DNA of 64,000 nucleotides from Siphonodentalium dalli (GCA_032622095.1 CP136066.1:98725319-98789318); one strand, 5' to 3'. Numbered from the stretch's first letter, positions 20,900-34,627 are shown. The notes: generated from the sequence alone by a model not told the origin. Numbers and translations are program-made.

Positions 20900-22335
20900 A
20901 CCAAAGTAATATAGTATACATGCAGGTATGACTAATTTAACTAACGGAATACGTGAATGCAAAATATATATATAAATCGATTTTCGCCATGTTTAACTCA
21001 AAACATTCTTGATTATGACTTGAAGTTTTCTATTTCGTTCTATTCATTCACAGGCGGGACATTGTTCACATTTCACGCTTCATCAATCCGTGAATTATTC
21101 TTGCTGCATAATTTATAAACTTAATTTTGAATTGAAATTAGATAGGTATTTACGTGCGCGTATGTTCAATAGCGGCGACACGAAGGGTTAGTGTACTATA
21201 TAATCTCAATCGATTTGAACAACGTGTTATGAGCAACGTGTATCATTTTCTGAACTAGTTCCTGATTATTGATTGACCGGTATCATGGACCAACAGATGT
21301 TGTTTAAAGCTACATGTGCCATGGCAGTGTGTGCTCCAAAATACGCCTATAATATATACAAGAAAACCATAGTCAGAAATGGTAACGCCACCAAGATTAT
21401 GGTATTACATATAAATAGAAATTATAAAAAATACATAAAATATTTTGATAACAATTGCGTTTAAACAAGTAATCCTTCAAATTATTACTAACAAAGTAAA
21501 CGACTGTGGGGTCACTCAACAGATTATAAAGACTTGGACATAGTATACTGTAAATACTAAAATTTAAATGAAATAATTAAAAGATAAAATTTAGCAAGTA
21601 GTAAAAGTTAAATTTTCTCATTTTTGTTTTGGTTAAATAAAGCAATAATTTAAATGTAACATTTGGTTTTAAAAAAATTATTGACCGTGGCTCTTCCAAT
21701 AATTGCGCGACTGACCTGGTCAATTGTTCTTAAGAAGTTGTTTTGATAATTACTATGGAGGGAAATAGTTGTGGCTGTGGCGTCGCAAGTAATTACCTTG
21801 GTGACGTGATGTTAACAAATCTGAACTCCAGTTAACCAAGGACGCTTCATACCAAATATAAGGTGAATTATTAATTCTTTAGAAGTTGTTTTAAGATTGA
21901 CTATTGAGGGAAAGAATTGTGGTGCTGGCTTCGCAACTATTTGACCTCATTGTAACAAATATAAATATTAGTCACTCAGGCAATAGATGTATCTATTCTG
22001 TATATTAACTTATTGGGTCTTACGTGTCTTGAGATGTCTAAATAGTTTTCGATGGACAGATCGCGCAAGGGACCCACGCCAATCTTCTCTGTTGGGATTC
22101 CAATTGTTGGCTCATTAAATAGGCACATATGCTTAAGATACAGTCGCACGCTCCCGTAAGTCGGGTTTTGGATCACAGTTAATGAAAATATCATTGAAAT
22201 AATCGGTTTCCCCCAATAAACATCCATATATTGAATATACATGTTTTGGAGCAGAATTAGGCAGTCCATATTGGACGCCATCATGGAATTTATTTTGTTT
22301 TGATTTTCACACATAATTATTAGTTATATGGATGG
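20900..22335. other. Intergenic sequence upstream of the FReP gene
   Basis: No gene supported. The stretch 21340-21450 resembles, in inverted orientation, 7320-7420 in FReP intron 4 (TATACAAGAAAACCA, CAGAAATCGTAACGC). From 21700 there are fragments of the GGAAAGAGTTATGG-type repeat seen at 30-32 kb. Confidence 0.5.
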
Positions 22336-22339
22336 AGTT

Positions 22340-22860
22340 CTCATTAAACCTCACATCCTTGTATTGGTTACAGTAATACCCAAAGTAATTGACCACTTAA
22401 CCACATCAGAATTATTGGTAATTTTTCAGGATTTGAAATCCTGAAAATTTACCAATAATTTTGCTATGGTCAATTACTTTGGACATTACTGTATGAGGAT
22501 TGAGTTATCATTAAACCTCAAATCCTTATATTGGTTACAGTAATGCCCAAAGTAATTGACCACTTAACCACAGCAGAATTATGTATTTTTTCAGCATTTA
22601 CAATCCTCAAATTACCCATTATTCTGCTGTGGTTAAGTGGTCAATTGCTTTGAACATTACTGTATGATGATTGAGTTATCATTAAACCTCAAATCCTTAT
22701 ATTGGTTACAGTAATGCCCAAAGTAATTGACCCTTTAACCACAGCATAATTATGGGTAATTTTTCAGGATTTAGAATCATGAAAAAATACACACAATTTT
22801 GCTGTGGTTAAGTGATGAATTACTTTGGACATTACTGTATGTAGATGGAGTTAAACCTCA
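22340..22860. mobile_element. Three tandem copies of foldback MITE family B with flanks
   Basis: Copies at 22371-22491, 22538-22662 and 22709-22837. Each starts CAGTAATRCCCAAAGTAATT and ends with the inverted form CATTACTG, flanked by TA. The host flank (GAGTTATCATTAAACCTCA) is repeated with every copy at a period of about 170 bp. The copies therefore spread by tandem duplication of locus plus element, not by three insertions. TA flanks and CAG ends fit a Tc1/mariner-type MITE. Confidence 0.7.
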
Positions 22861-23099
22861 CATCAGTGTGTTGGGGATTTGGACCTTGATTTGGGACCTT
22901 TGGTTTTTAACGCAAGAAATGCGCGTACACCGTATACACAAATTTGTTATGTAACCAGAGTTTTTCTGGGATAAGATGAGTTTGAAGCCTGCTTACATTT
23001 CAAAATGTTGTCAGTTTTGTATTGTCTGCAGCGGATCTCGACGCTTTGAAGCAAAAGTTACAAAAGATAAAATGTGTATGTGACGAGACTATAATACAA

Positions 23100-23865
23100 A
23101 TGAAAAAATAAATTGAGGGAGGGGTGGGCGATACAGGGAACTAAGGGTTGAACCGATATAAATTTGTAGAGCAATAACGACCAATGTTGACATATTATGC
23201 ATATCAACTCTACTGTTGCAACAAGGCTATAAAATAGGGGGGTGTCAGAATCTTAGTCATCTCTATATAGTGCCAGAATAGTCATTTATGGAGTTCTATA
23301 AGATGTTGGGTTGGTTATATGGACTCGGAGAAAAAAGGGGTTTGTACCGATGAAGTTGATGAACTGACATAAATTAGTGGATTGATGTTGCCATGTAATG
23401 CATCGTGACTGTACTAAAGCAGCAATTATATAAAATTGGGGGGGGGGGGGGGGGGGGGGTCTGAAATTATCTCTATAGTTGGCACCAGGATTATATAGAA
23501 AGGAATAGCAATTGATATACATATACGGTATACTATAGTAATACCATAGACATATAAGTACAAGTATCACGAGATAAAATATTACGTAACATGACTATAT
23601 ACCGATGAAAGAAATAAATAAATTGGACCGGGATTAGAGGTTGGGTTGGTTATATGTGGATAATTGGATATGGAATTCATACCGATGAAACGATACAAAT
23701 TAGTGGAGCGATAAAGACACTTAGTCAGGCTACGCGGGGGAAATAGGGGTTGATACGATAGACCGAAATAAATTTGTCGAGTGATAATGACCAATGTTGA
23801 CGTATAACGTAACGCGACTGTACTGTCACACAATTATCAGGTAGAACCGGTCAAATATGACAGGG
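23100..23865. repeat. Degenerate repeat units with a poly(G) run
   Basis: At least three diverged units share ACCGATGAA, ATAAATTTGT, GACCAATGTTGACATA and ACTGTACT. A run of about 20 G at 23440-23459 lies between units. Open frames here are not coding. Confidence 0.6.
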
Positions 23866-24339
23866 TACAGCACGTAATTATTTCCTAGATCGAAGAATTT
23901 TTTTAATTTTTTTTCGATGATAAAATTTAGCATGGGATTTGCCATTAAAATCGATTTATGTCTATAAAACTGTCATTTTTCAAAATTTTGAGCTGAAACT
24001 TGGTGTGTATGTGTATAATACTACTATATTCTTAAAATGACAGAGTTCAGCGCGTAATTATGTTTTAGATGGAAGAAATTGAATTTGTTTTCGATAAAAA
24101 ATTTACAGCGTGTACGGCCTACGTATGCTCTATTTTTGTAAACAAACTTTTGTCAATAGCCGTTTTGGTCAAACTAAACCTTCTTCGACCGGGACAGCAG
24201 ATCCGAATAGTAGCTAAGATGTATTTAGATAGAATTATCAAAAGAATATGACCGATCAGGGTACATTTTAAGAGAATAGAGCGGAGAAATCTTGGTGATA
24301 ATTCCAGAAAATAAAGATGGAGGTGAATCACAATTAAAC

Positions 24340-24830
24340 TTCCCACAATGCACTTCACTAAACCAGGGGTTCTCAATGGGTTACACATTATTTTCAGTCT
24401 ATCAGATTATTTATATTTTCAACAACAAGTGACTTTAAGTTTACAATTTCAGCCTGTCCTGACTCTATCGATACGATTTAACACATTTTCAAAAACGTAT
24501 TATACATGTACACCGGTGGCGTTAACTTTACAATTTAAGCATCTACGTGATTCTATCGGTACGATTGAGTAAGGTACAAACAAGAATACATCAGGAGCTC
24601 CCAATGGGTTATATATTATTTTCAGTCCATCAAATTATTTATATTTTCAACAACATATTATTACACCGGTGACTTTAAGTTTACAATTTCAGCCTGTCCT
24701 GACTCTATGATACGATTTATCATATTTTCATAAATATATTATACACCGGTGACGTTAACTTTACAATTTCGGCATCTACGTGATTCTATCGGTACGATTG
24801 AGTAAGGTACACAAAATCTCCAAGAATACA
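24340..24830 (+). repeat. Two-unit tandem repeat of about 235 bp
   Basis: The series AATGGGTTA, ATTATTTTCAGTC, TTTATATTTTCAACAAC, CAGCCTGTCCTGACTCTAT and ATCTACGTGATTCTATCGGT occurs twice, at about 24365-24565 and 24600-24800. Confidence 0.75.
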
Positions 24831-25479
24831 TTCGCCCTGTCCGCCACACAATATCAAACTCACAGAAGCTAGAAACACCACAGGTGGCGTAATAATATTC
24901 GCTTGCGAATTTTTCCCGGTATCGATATAGGTCGATAAATACTTGAACTATACCTTCTACGGGCATATTATGTCCTAGAACGACGCATTGAAATCATAAA
25001 AAATACAACTTTGAACCAGGTGTTTGGGTCCCAAAACAAACAACAGCCATGCGAATGACATGAATGAGAAAAGAACATCCAGTGTTTGTCTATTCGCGAT
25101 ATGGCAGAACTAAAGACCGTTTGTTTCAATTATATGTGAAAATTTGAAAACAGCTGGAAAATGGCTGTGACCATGGCACGTATTTTCCAGTGCATATGAA
25201 ATCGGTATATAAATATTTCGTGTATTTGTCAACCTATCTTGTACCTCCTTCCAAATTACGTAGACAAAATTTGGAAGCTCGAATGAGCCAGGTCAGTTTA
25301 AAGCAACTCGTAATCTCAATTTTGTTGAAATATTTTCTGATAATTATAATCCAACCAGAATTTAACGTTATTGTGAAATGTGTTGTCTTAAGAAGCAACA
25401 AGGGTTGCCCATCAAAGATGGCTCTGGTCGAGTTTTTTTGCCCATAAGAGTGAATCTGTCCGACCGAGAATCACAGAAG

Positions 25480-26000
25480 AACCATAACTCAAAAATAAGC
25501 GCCATAACTCAGGCAAAAATAATCGTAAAAACCTGGATTTTCAATCAAAACATTGTTGTGAAAGATCCATGAGCCCAATAAGAATGGAATCGGTTGACGC
25601 TTGTTCATAAAATTGATAAAAAATAGACAAACTAAGGGCCGTGACTCAAGTAAAAAATTAGGAAAAAACTGGTTTTCGAACTCGAATGAGATATTATTGT
25701 GACAGATCCATACATCCAATATGAATGGAATCGGTTGAAGCGTGTTCCTATTATCGCGCTAACGGTGAAAAAAATAGACGATATAAGGGCCGTAATTCCG
25801 ATAAAAAGGATCGTAACAATATGTGGTTTTCCAACTCGTTCGAGATATTGTTGTGAAATATCGCAATACCAAATATGAATAAAATTGGTTAACGTTTGTT
25901 CAAGTTATTTCGCTAATGGACATAAATTGATATGAATAGAAACAAGTGGCATAACTCTGGTTATAGAATGTCGGAGCGGGCCTGATTTTCTTTGTGCAGC
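25480..26000 (+). repeat. Degenerate tandem repeat, same family as 18870-19510
   Basis: About four units with GCCATAACTCAGG, AAAACCTGG, ATTGTTGTGAAAGATCCAT and AATATGAATGGAATCGGTTG. It ends just before the TTAA-flanked element. Confidence 0.7.
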
Positions 26001-26071
26001 TGTCGCACGTGACAATCAACTCACATATACCAAAAATTGTCAGAATCCATCAATAGACGGCTATATGTTAA

Positions 26072-28520
26072 AGGCCCATTTAATTTTCGAGTCAGTGATT
26101 TTTTTTTTATAGTGCCTTGATAACAATCTATTCCATAAAATGAATCTATTCCATAAAATGTGATTAAAATACTATAATTCATTATCATTTGAAACGTCTG
26201 TGTCTCAGAAGATGCCCATAGAGAAATAGAAAACAGCTGAAATCATAGGAAGATTGCCCCCGTTTTGGCTCCCATAATGCAACAGAAGTCAAACTAACGA
26301 TCGGCCGATCACGATCGGCAGATGTTTAACCCATACCTTGGCGATACCGATTAGCTATTTTAATAAATCCTTACACCAACCTTTTCATGAGTGCAAAAGT
26401 TTCAACAATTCACACCTTACTATTGAGGTCACAAGTGGTCAGACTTACTGGGCACCTTGCTCACATAAGCACAATAGGAACATGGGTGTGGCATTCGATT
26501 TCAACCAGATATGTCTTATAGAGTGATAAATCTAATTAAGCTAAATCCATAGTCAGAAAGATGAACCAAAGCAGATAAAGACAAAATAGTTAAGATATTA
26601 AGTAGATAAACATCATAGCAACTCCATTTATTTGCTTATCACATTGGAATGTGAGACATAACATATTATGTTTTTTTATTATTGTTATTTTTTTATGTTT
26701 TGTGTTAGCTGCATATTAAAAATTCACGGGATCATTTAGATGGGAGAAAAGGGTTAATATTTCCCATTAAAAAAAAACAATCAATACATGAACAACTATA
26801 CAAGTGAGGGATGTATAGACCTGGATATAAAATGATTGATAATGATTGGATATAAAATATTTTAATGCTGAATTTTAAGATAGCTAGAGGTACTAGTATG
26901 AGATTGGTCAGATTGAAAATAGATTCATTACATTGGATAGCATACTGTATGACCATGGAATGGGTAGGGTTAATTTTCTTCTAAGCTGAAGATTGGAAAG
27001 ATATAATGTATGTAAACAGCGGAAATATTATATATGGTTAATATCTTCAAACCAATCGATACCAAAATCTATACAGGTGAAGAATGCACATCATTAACAT
27101 GGATGCAATTATATATATAGTGATCATGTGAAAAATATCTAGTTATCACATTGTGTCAACAGGATTGGTGAAGGATGTTAATATTTTTAAGCAAATAAAC
27201 CAACTGACCCTCATTATGCAAGTTAGGGGTGTGTTATCATAAACTATGCCAAAAACTATAAACATAATCAATGGAAATATTTGAGTTATGAAATCGGATA
27301 GAATGGGGTTAATCTTACCCAAACTAGTGAACTGATAAACACAAAAAAGTCTATAAAAAGCTTGTCATTGGATTTAGCAAAACCCATACAATAAGCCAGT
27401 TCCTATATGTCATGAACCTATTACAACAAAGGGGTTAACTCAAAATTGCACAGAAAAGCAGAACTAGCCAGAGAGTCATCAATCAGTTTTGACAGGTTTT
27501 ATCAACAGACTCTGCCAGCCATGATATTTTATCTCTATCTAGTGTCCAGCTAAACATTGCTAATAATCCACTGACTGTGTTATGTGAGAGCTTCTCTTCT
27601 CACAGAGTCTACGGAGCAGGCATTATTAAATTACATTATAAGTCACTTTAATTTTAAATGGCCATAACTCTGTTAAAATATACCCGATCAAACTCAAATT
27701 CGAACCTCATTTGTATTTCGGGGTGAGAACCATGTGTACCAAATTTGGTGCTGATCAGATGAAAAATATTAAAGTCAACACAGGTTGGATTAATTCTATT
27801 TAAAAACAAGAGCAGAAAGGGTTAACTAAACGATACCAAAAACCATACAGATAAAGAACGTACTAAGAAAAACTTAGGTAAGAAATATGAGGCATATCAG
27901 AAGAAAATTGTTTGACTTAGATGCATTGGATAGCATGTGTGTGAAGGGTTAATTATTTTCTAAACTGATCAACTAATCGATACCAAAAACTATACAGGTG
28001 AGGGGTGTGTCATCATAAACCTACATATCAAATATGAAAACAATCGGAAAAAATTCTTTGGTTACAGCATCGGATAGCTCATGCCTATGTGCGGATGTAA
28101 AGTGTTAATAATTTCTAAACCGATCAACCAATCGATACCAAAACCTATACAGGTGAGGAGTGTGTCATCATAAACATGTACATAAAATTTGAACACGATC
28201 CGATAACAAATATTTGAGTAATCGAATCGGATAGCAAGTGTCTACGGACAGACGGACGGACGGACGGACGAATGGTTGATCCGGAAATCGGCATTATGGG
28301 TACACATAAAAATGTGGAAGATTTAGAGTTATTCCCTCTCCATTGAAAATAATACAATTTGAACTACAATCCAGATGAATAAAACACGTTAGTAACTCAA
28401 CAAAAACAACATTTTCACACCGGATAATACAATGTTTTGGAGCTTCATCTTTCAAATGGTATATAATATGGCATATACTTTATATATCTGATCTGGGGGT
28501 TCGAAAATTAAGTGGGCCTT
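26072..28520. mobile_element. Long TTAA-flanked nonautonomous transposon, about 2.45 kb
   Basis: TTAA lies on both sides (26068-26071 and 28520-28523). The inverted ends are AGGCCCATTTAATTTTCGA against AGGCCCACTTAATTTTCGA. The outer 220 bp on each side match the short copy at 1605-2070. The centre (26300-28230) is a long stretch of diverged repeats. These include GATACCAAAA-CTATACAGGTGA units about 130-190 bp apart and a segment also present at 30485-31560. No transposase frame survives. Confidence 0.6.
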
Positions 28521-28529
28521 TAAATAGCG

Positions 28530-29140
28530 TTGGGGCCGAACGCCCGCCAACCGTACCTCGTCAAACCATGTTTTGAATTAAAAAAAAACTTGACTAAAAA
28601 GTAGAATATTGACCTATACTTTCGATAACATATTAAAACTGGAATGGCAACCAGTTGGAAATTTACAACCATTGGGTGTTATATATATGGGATGAAAAAA
28701 TCCAACAGCTGGACAGCTTGAGGTACGAGTTGGAGTGTGCTATGGAAATTCCAAGGTCGACACCCCAACAGAGACCATCTAGCCACGTCCTTGCTATTTT
28801 TACAGACAAAACCTCACACTGTCAAGGCCTTATAGTCATCTGATATCTTGGTGTTTTACATACTGGAGGCCTCTCGTTGTATAATTTGGCTCTTTTTTTT
28901 TTCACGAAATACAAACATTAATAGGTCCATATAATATCTCCAATAATATTATAATATCATGCATATATAGGAAGAAAAATATCAATTTTTTGTTTTGCTT
29001 TCATTTTTTTTCTTCACGGCAGACAGGAACAACCAACCCAGGGACAATCCGAATAAATTTTCTTAATTTTAGTATATTTCTTTTATTTTAACATAACAGA
29101 TACTGTAACGTAGTAAAATTGGGACTGACTCTTGGGCAAC
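28530..29140. other. Intergenic sequence without supported features
   Basis: A plus-strand open frame of 62 codons at 28655-28843 has fairly coding-like composition (WDEKIQQLDSLRYELECAME), but no splice context or family that I recognise. Otherwise AT-rich spacer. Confidence 0.35.
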
Positions 29141-29289
29141 AAAGTATTTGAACAAGAGGTACGCTGTCGTGTGGCATTTGCTCCCGACCGTAGCAATTCG
29201 GATTAAGCATGGTCCGGAAACCCAAAAACAATCATCACTTCTAGAAATTCCGGAAACCCAAAAACAAGCGATCCGGAAACCCAAAAACA

Positions 29290-29745
29290 AGCGAAAATTC
29301 AAATTTTCTAAGTTGAAAAAAGGGCCATAACTCTGGCAAAAATTTGCAATCGTACCACCAAAGCTCTGGTGAAAATGGGTGGACGAAACCCACGCTATGC
29401 ATGTAGCTGTTCCCCCCATGCTGCTCTATCACCATACCAAATATCAGCTAAATCTGCCCAGCGGTTGCTGAACAATAATGCAAAATGTTTGTACAGACGG
29501 ACAAAATTGAATTTTCTAAGTAAAAAAAGGGCCATAACTCTGGTGAAAATGGGTGGACGAAACCCGCGCTATGCATGTAGCTGTTCCCCCATGCTGCTCT
29601 ATCACCATTACCAAATATCAGCTAAATCTGCCCAGCGGTTGCTGAACAATAATGCAAAATGTTTGTACGGACGGATGTATACGTACGTACGTACGGACGG
29701 AGACGTCGACTATATACCAGCCGACTCAAGTCGGGGGGCATAATA
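29290..29745 (+). repeat. Two-unit repeat of about 190 bp ending in GGACGGA
   Basis: The units share AAATTCAAATTTTCTAAGT-type starts, GGGCCATAACTCTGG, TGGGTGGACGAAACCC, TATGCATGTAGCTGTTCCCC and CAGCGGTTGCTGAACAATAA. The second ends in a run of ACGTACGGACGG. Repeats with this layout are common in bivalve and gastropod genomes. Confidence 0.75.
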
Positions 29746-30179
29746 ATTTAACGGTTTGTTTGGTCGATACAGTCTTGCAAGCCAGCTATTTTTGGCCATT
29801 AGCACTGTTCCAATTGTCTGCATGGTATTTGCCAACATTATACATGTAAGTTCAGAATAAGCCATTTCTAATGACAGATAATACTCTCTTTTTTTCTCCC
29901 TCCGGATTTTAATACTCTTTTTTGTTCCCGGGCGACAGACTAGTGAACCATACAAATCAGATACCGACTGTATCTGAAACAAGACAGCCAATGACTGTTG
30001 AGACGCTCACCTGACTCTAAAGACTGAACAGGAACATAGCTAGATCAAGGAGATAAATAACAAAAATAAAAAATAAAATTGAAACAAAAATTATTATTTA
30101 AAAAAATATAATTACGGAACTTAAATTTTAATTTTTTTTTCTTTAATTGTTTATTTAATTTTTTTAAAATCATTATGTT

Positions 30180-32720
30180 TGAATGATCAAAATTCTTAAG
30201 TCCTTGACCTTTGGTGATCAATGGTCTTGAGAAGAGGTTGCTTTAAAAATTACTATCGCAAGGAAAGAGTTATGTCTCTGATTCCGGTCATATTTGACCC
30301 GCTGAACCCATTTAAACATATTTGAATCCCAGTCACACAAGGAACCTCCATACCAAATATAAGCTATATCGGCCTTTTGAATCATGAGAAGAAGTCGTTT
30401 TGAGAACTACTATGGCAGGAAACAGTTATGTCCCTGTCTCCGCCCACATTTGACAGGCTGACGCCATTTGAACAGCGAGAGAACGATCACGATCGGCAGA
30501 TGGTTCAACCCGTACCTTGGCGATAGTGATTAGCTATTTTCATAAATTCTTAAACCAACCTTTGCATGAGTGCAAGACTTTCAACAATTCACAGGTTACT
30601 ATTAATTACTAGTTCACAAGTGGAATCAAACTTATTGGGCAACTAGCTCACATAAACACAATAGGAACATGGATATGGAATTCAATTTCAACCTATCAGG
30701 TCACTCCAACACAGATACATGTATGTGTTATAGAGAGATAAAGTTAATTAAGCACAGCCCTACTCAGACAGATGCAACATAGCTGTTAAAGATATAATAG
30801 TTATGAAATTAAGTACATAACATCACAATACAATAAACTCTATTTGTCTACTTATTACATTGGAACGTGAGACATAACATATTATGTTTGTTGTGTTAGC
30901 TGCATATTAAAAAGTCATGGGATCATTGAGATTAGAGTCCCATCAATACCCGAACACCTATACAAGTGAGGGGTGTATATACCTGGATACTAAATATGAT
31001 AATGGTTGGATATAAAATATTTTAATGCAGAATTATCAGAAAACTAAAAGAGAGATGTGAGAATGGTCAGATTGAAAATATTAGAGTCATAACATTGGAT
31101 AGCATACAGTATGCCTATGGTTAATTTTTTTCTATGCTGATCATTGGAAAGAAACAATGTCTGTAAACAGCAGACATATTAATATTTATAATAAGAGTTA
31201 ATATTTTCAAAACCATTCAATCAATACCAAAATCTATACAGGTGAAGAGTGTGTCATGATTAACCTGGATGAGATTATCAAAGTGATCGGGTGAAAATAT
31301 TTGACCACCATACAATAAGTCAGTCTCAAGAATACCAGCACCATTATTATTATCTTGTAGCCCAAATTCAATAAAAAGTTCAGCTGGTTAACAGAATAAG
31401 ACTTGAAAATCACATTGTATTTGATTTTAGTCACCTTATTATGACAACACACATACACCAATGCTATGTGGTGGTTCTTTATCCCAGTGTCAGATAAGAT
31501 CTCAAATATAAATTGATGACTTGTGTACAATTAACCCTAGTTTACAGCACACAATTCTGGTGGAATTTGTAAGGAGCTGTGTTTGGAGGCAGGGGGTGGC
31601 TGTTTATTATGAGGTAGGGGACTGGGTGTGGTGGTGGGAGAGCGGGTTTTGAAAAGGGAAAGTTTTAATGAGTCTCTGTATCTCAGTCACCCAAAGACTC
31701 TTCACACCAAATTTAGCTGGTGACCCCATTTGAACAAATCTGACTGTGACTATATCACCTATGAAACATCCACATCAAACATGAACCCATTTGGACCTAT
31801 GGTTCTGGAGAAAAAGTTTTAAGAATTAATATGGTGGGAAAGAGTTATGTGGTGTGGTGGTGGTGGGAGCGAGTTTTGAAAGAAATGGAAAGTTTTAATG
31901 AGTCTCAGTGATTTCATTAAGAGAAATCTGTTAAAACTCCTAACTCAGCCCCTTTTTGACAGGTTGTCTCCATTTTAACAAAACTGTATCTCAGTCACCC
32001 AAAGACTCTTCACACTAAATTAATTTAAAAACAAAATTTAATTTAAAAATATATATATATATTTTATTTTTTTTTAGCTGGTGACCTCATTTGAATAAAT
32101 CTGAACGCAAGTCACCTAAGAAACATCCACATAAAATATGAACCCATTTGGACCGATGGTTCTGGAGAAAAAGTTGTTTTAAGAAATACTATGGCGGAAA
32201 AGAATTATGGCCCTGGCTTCAAAAATATTTGACCAGGTGACCTCATTTGAACACATCTGAATGTGAGTCACATAGGGAACATCCACACCAAATATGAACC
32301 CATTGGGTCTTACGGTTCTTGAGAAGAAGTTATTTTAAGAATTATTATGGAGGGAAAGAGTTATGGCCCTGGATTCATACCTATTTGACCTCTGGACCTC
32401 TTTTGAACAAATCTGAATGTGAGTCACCCAGGGAACATCCACATAAAATATGAATCCATTCAGTCTTATAATTCTGGAGAAGACGTCGTTTTAAGAATTA
32501 CTATGGCGGGAAAGAGTTACGGTCCTGGATTCGCAACTATTTGACCGGGTGACCTCATTTGAACAAATCTGAATGTGAGTCACCAAGGAAACATCCACAC
32601 CAAATGTGAACCGATTTGGTCTTATGGTTCTGGAGAAGATGTTTAAAGAATTGTTGATGAATGGACGGATGGACGGACGGATGAGGAGTGATGACTTTTG
32701 CTCCACCTGAGACGAAGCTA
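30180..32720 (+). repeat. Array of diverged long repeats
   Basis: 30180-30480 and 31600-32700 hold units with GGAAAGAGTTATGG, TTTGACC..GTGACCTCATTTGAACA, CACCAAATATGAACCCATT and GGTTCTGGAGAAGAAGTTGTT, about 160-170 bp each. The last ends in GGACGGATGGACGGACGG. Between them, 30485-31560 is a diverged direct copy of 26300-27400 (CGATCACGATCGGCAGATGG, GATTAGCTATTTT, GAGTGCAAGACTTTCAACAA). No gene is supported. Confidence 0.7.
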
Positions 32721-33139
32721 AAAACTGAATATATTTATCCACAACTTAATTAAAGTGATGTGAAACACTCCGCTGAGGTGTTCATAACGCAGTAACAAAT
32801 AATCATGCCAAAATAACTTATTTTCATTTTGATATCCAAATAGTCAAAACGGCGTCAACAAATTACAAATATCGAATACTATTGTGCAATCATTGTCGTA
32901 ATGTTTAGGCCCAATAATGCATTTGACTCAATGAAATAAGTCCACAATATGTCTTTAAAGAAATCGAGTACTTAATTTGTGTTTTATAATAGGAAAATTA
33001 CATTTCGAACTTATAACATGTGAAGAAAACTATAGCTAATATAACAAAACATATATTTATGCTCAAAACAACCCAACACGTAAGCTGCTGTCAAAGACCT
33101 GCGGCTGACGCATGTGGCCAATGCATGATTATGGCTATC

Positions 33140-33289
33140 GGGTTGGGTGCAACATTTCAAACCATACATAAATCACTGGGGTTGCGGCTGATGCAATTAA
33201 ACGCATCCAATTTCAAAAAGTTGCATTTAACTGCATTAGTCGCAACCCCAGTGATATGTGTATGGTTTGAAACGTTGCGCCTATAACCC
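33140..33289. mobile_element. 150-bp hairpin MITE
   Basis: The left arm runs GGGTTGGGTGCAACATTTCA then AACCATACAT and CACTGGGGTTGCG. The right arm is its reverse complement with about 12% mismatch. Arms of about 60 bp surround a loop of about 30 bp. A plus-strand open frame across it is an artefact. Confidence 0.7.
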
Positions 33290-33299
33290 ACAGGTCTGT

Positions 33300-34410
33300 G
33301 AAAGCCGCTTTAAAATATGGATGACCCAGTGCAGCCCCTGGGTCAGATGCTCATCTTCCGAATTGTATTCATACTCTACAATCACTTGAATCCAGTTCGA
33401 TGCCAAATCCTGTTCTCTATCAACACCAAACATATAAAAGTGGTATTTGAAGAATTGAACATTTATTTGAGTAAAAAAAATTACAATTCCGGATACGGAA
33501 TGTTTACAATGGTATAGTGATATTGAGGTACAAATAAATGCCTAATCATGATACTTTTATATGTTTGATGTTGAATTGTGTAAACACCAACCTACAAAAG
33601 AGAAAACTCTTGCTGTGACACAGATAATAGAAAATAATGACATTTCTTCAAGTATTCGAATAGAAATTTCATAGCTTCAGTTTTATTGATAACACTACAA
33701 TATGACTGACTATCTGGTCTGCTTGATGACATGGAGAAATAGAATTACTCTGAAATACCCTCCATTTTGTTTTTATATTCGACAATTTGGCAGCGTACAT
33801 GTAGTATGCACACAGTATAATCGAGAACGGGACGTATAACTATACCAAAAACTAAATATAGCATTGAACCGCATGCATCAAGTGATTGCAGAGTGTGAAA
33901 TTGTTCTGACGATTCCACACAATAAATAACAAGTTTAAAGTATGTGGTTTGCCAATAATTGAATATATTCCTGATTTTGGTAAAAATTGTAGACCCAAAG
34001 ACACATAATTTGGAATGTTCAGACCATGGGGGTATATGGTTAAAATTTTCCAACTATGAACAACTTAGAACGGTAGTATTTGGAAAATACCAATGCGATG
34101 GGACAGGGGGTGCAAACATAGATGATGGAGTTGGAAGTTTGGCCTTGTTCAAGATGTGATGGTGCAGTTGGAATATTATTCATTAAATAAGAACTAAATA
34201 TATACAGAGTCACATTGTTTTATTTGTTCTCTGATGTGAGATGCTTCTTGAATCTTGTGATTAGTTATTTTAATACTTGATTCACACACGGCACATTCAA
34301 TGTTATTAGCCCAGATGGCTTAGAACATTTTGAAAAATAGTGACACACAGGACTAATCTGAGAAATATTTCTGATATATCAAACATAGTACAAATTAGTT
34401 TCACCGAAAC
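33300..34410. other. Intergenic sequence, nothing recognised
   Basis: Short open frames exist on both strands (for example 33317-33517 and 33745-34053) but none shows a domain, splice sites or repeats. Treated as noncoding. Confidence 0.35.
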
Positions 34411-34415
34411 AGGTA

Positions 34416-34627
34416 CAGTAATGCCCGAAGTATATGACCCTTTAATTACAGCAGAATTATGGGAAATTTTCAGGATTTAGTCGGAAATATGGCTTGTTTT
34501 CATTCATCAGAAAGCTCTCACCGAGAGCTTTCCGATGAATGGCAGCAAGCCATATTTCTGACTAAATCCTGAAAAATTTCCCATAATTCTGCTGTGGTTT
34601 AGCGGTCGATTATTTAGGACATTACTG
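34416..34627. mobile_element. Full-length foldback MITE family B
   Basis: 212 bp, flanked by TA on both sides. The two arms of about 95 bp are near-perfect inverted copies: CAGTAATGCCCGAAG ... CAGGATTTAGTCGGAAATAT ... GAAAGCTCTC, meeting at a short loop. This is the best reference copy in the window. Other copies are complete (49933-50105), internally rearranged (38658-38790), or single arms (42923-43027 and 57117-57221). Confidence 0.8.

Noticed and set aside
28655-28843. Coding-like 62-codon open frame (WDEKIQQLDSLRYELE)
   Set aside because: Composition is suggestive, but no splice context, upstream exon or known family could be found. Left as intergenic.
29369-29743. 124-codon open frame with a duplicated MGGRNPRYACSC peptide
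   Set aside because: It follows a two-unit tandem repeat ending in GGACGG runs; the same DNA motifs occur in other noncoding repeats of the window.
33020-33286. 88-codon plus-strand open frame with Cys residues
   Set aside because: Its second half is a hairpin MITE with 60-bp arms; the first half has no support.
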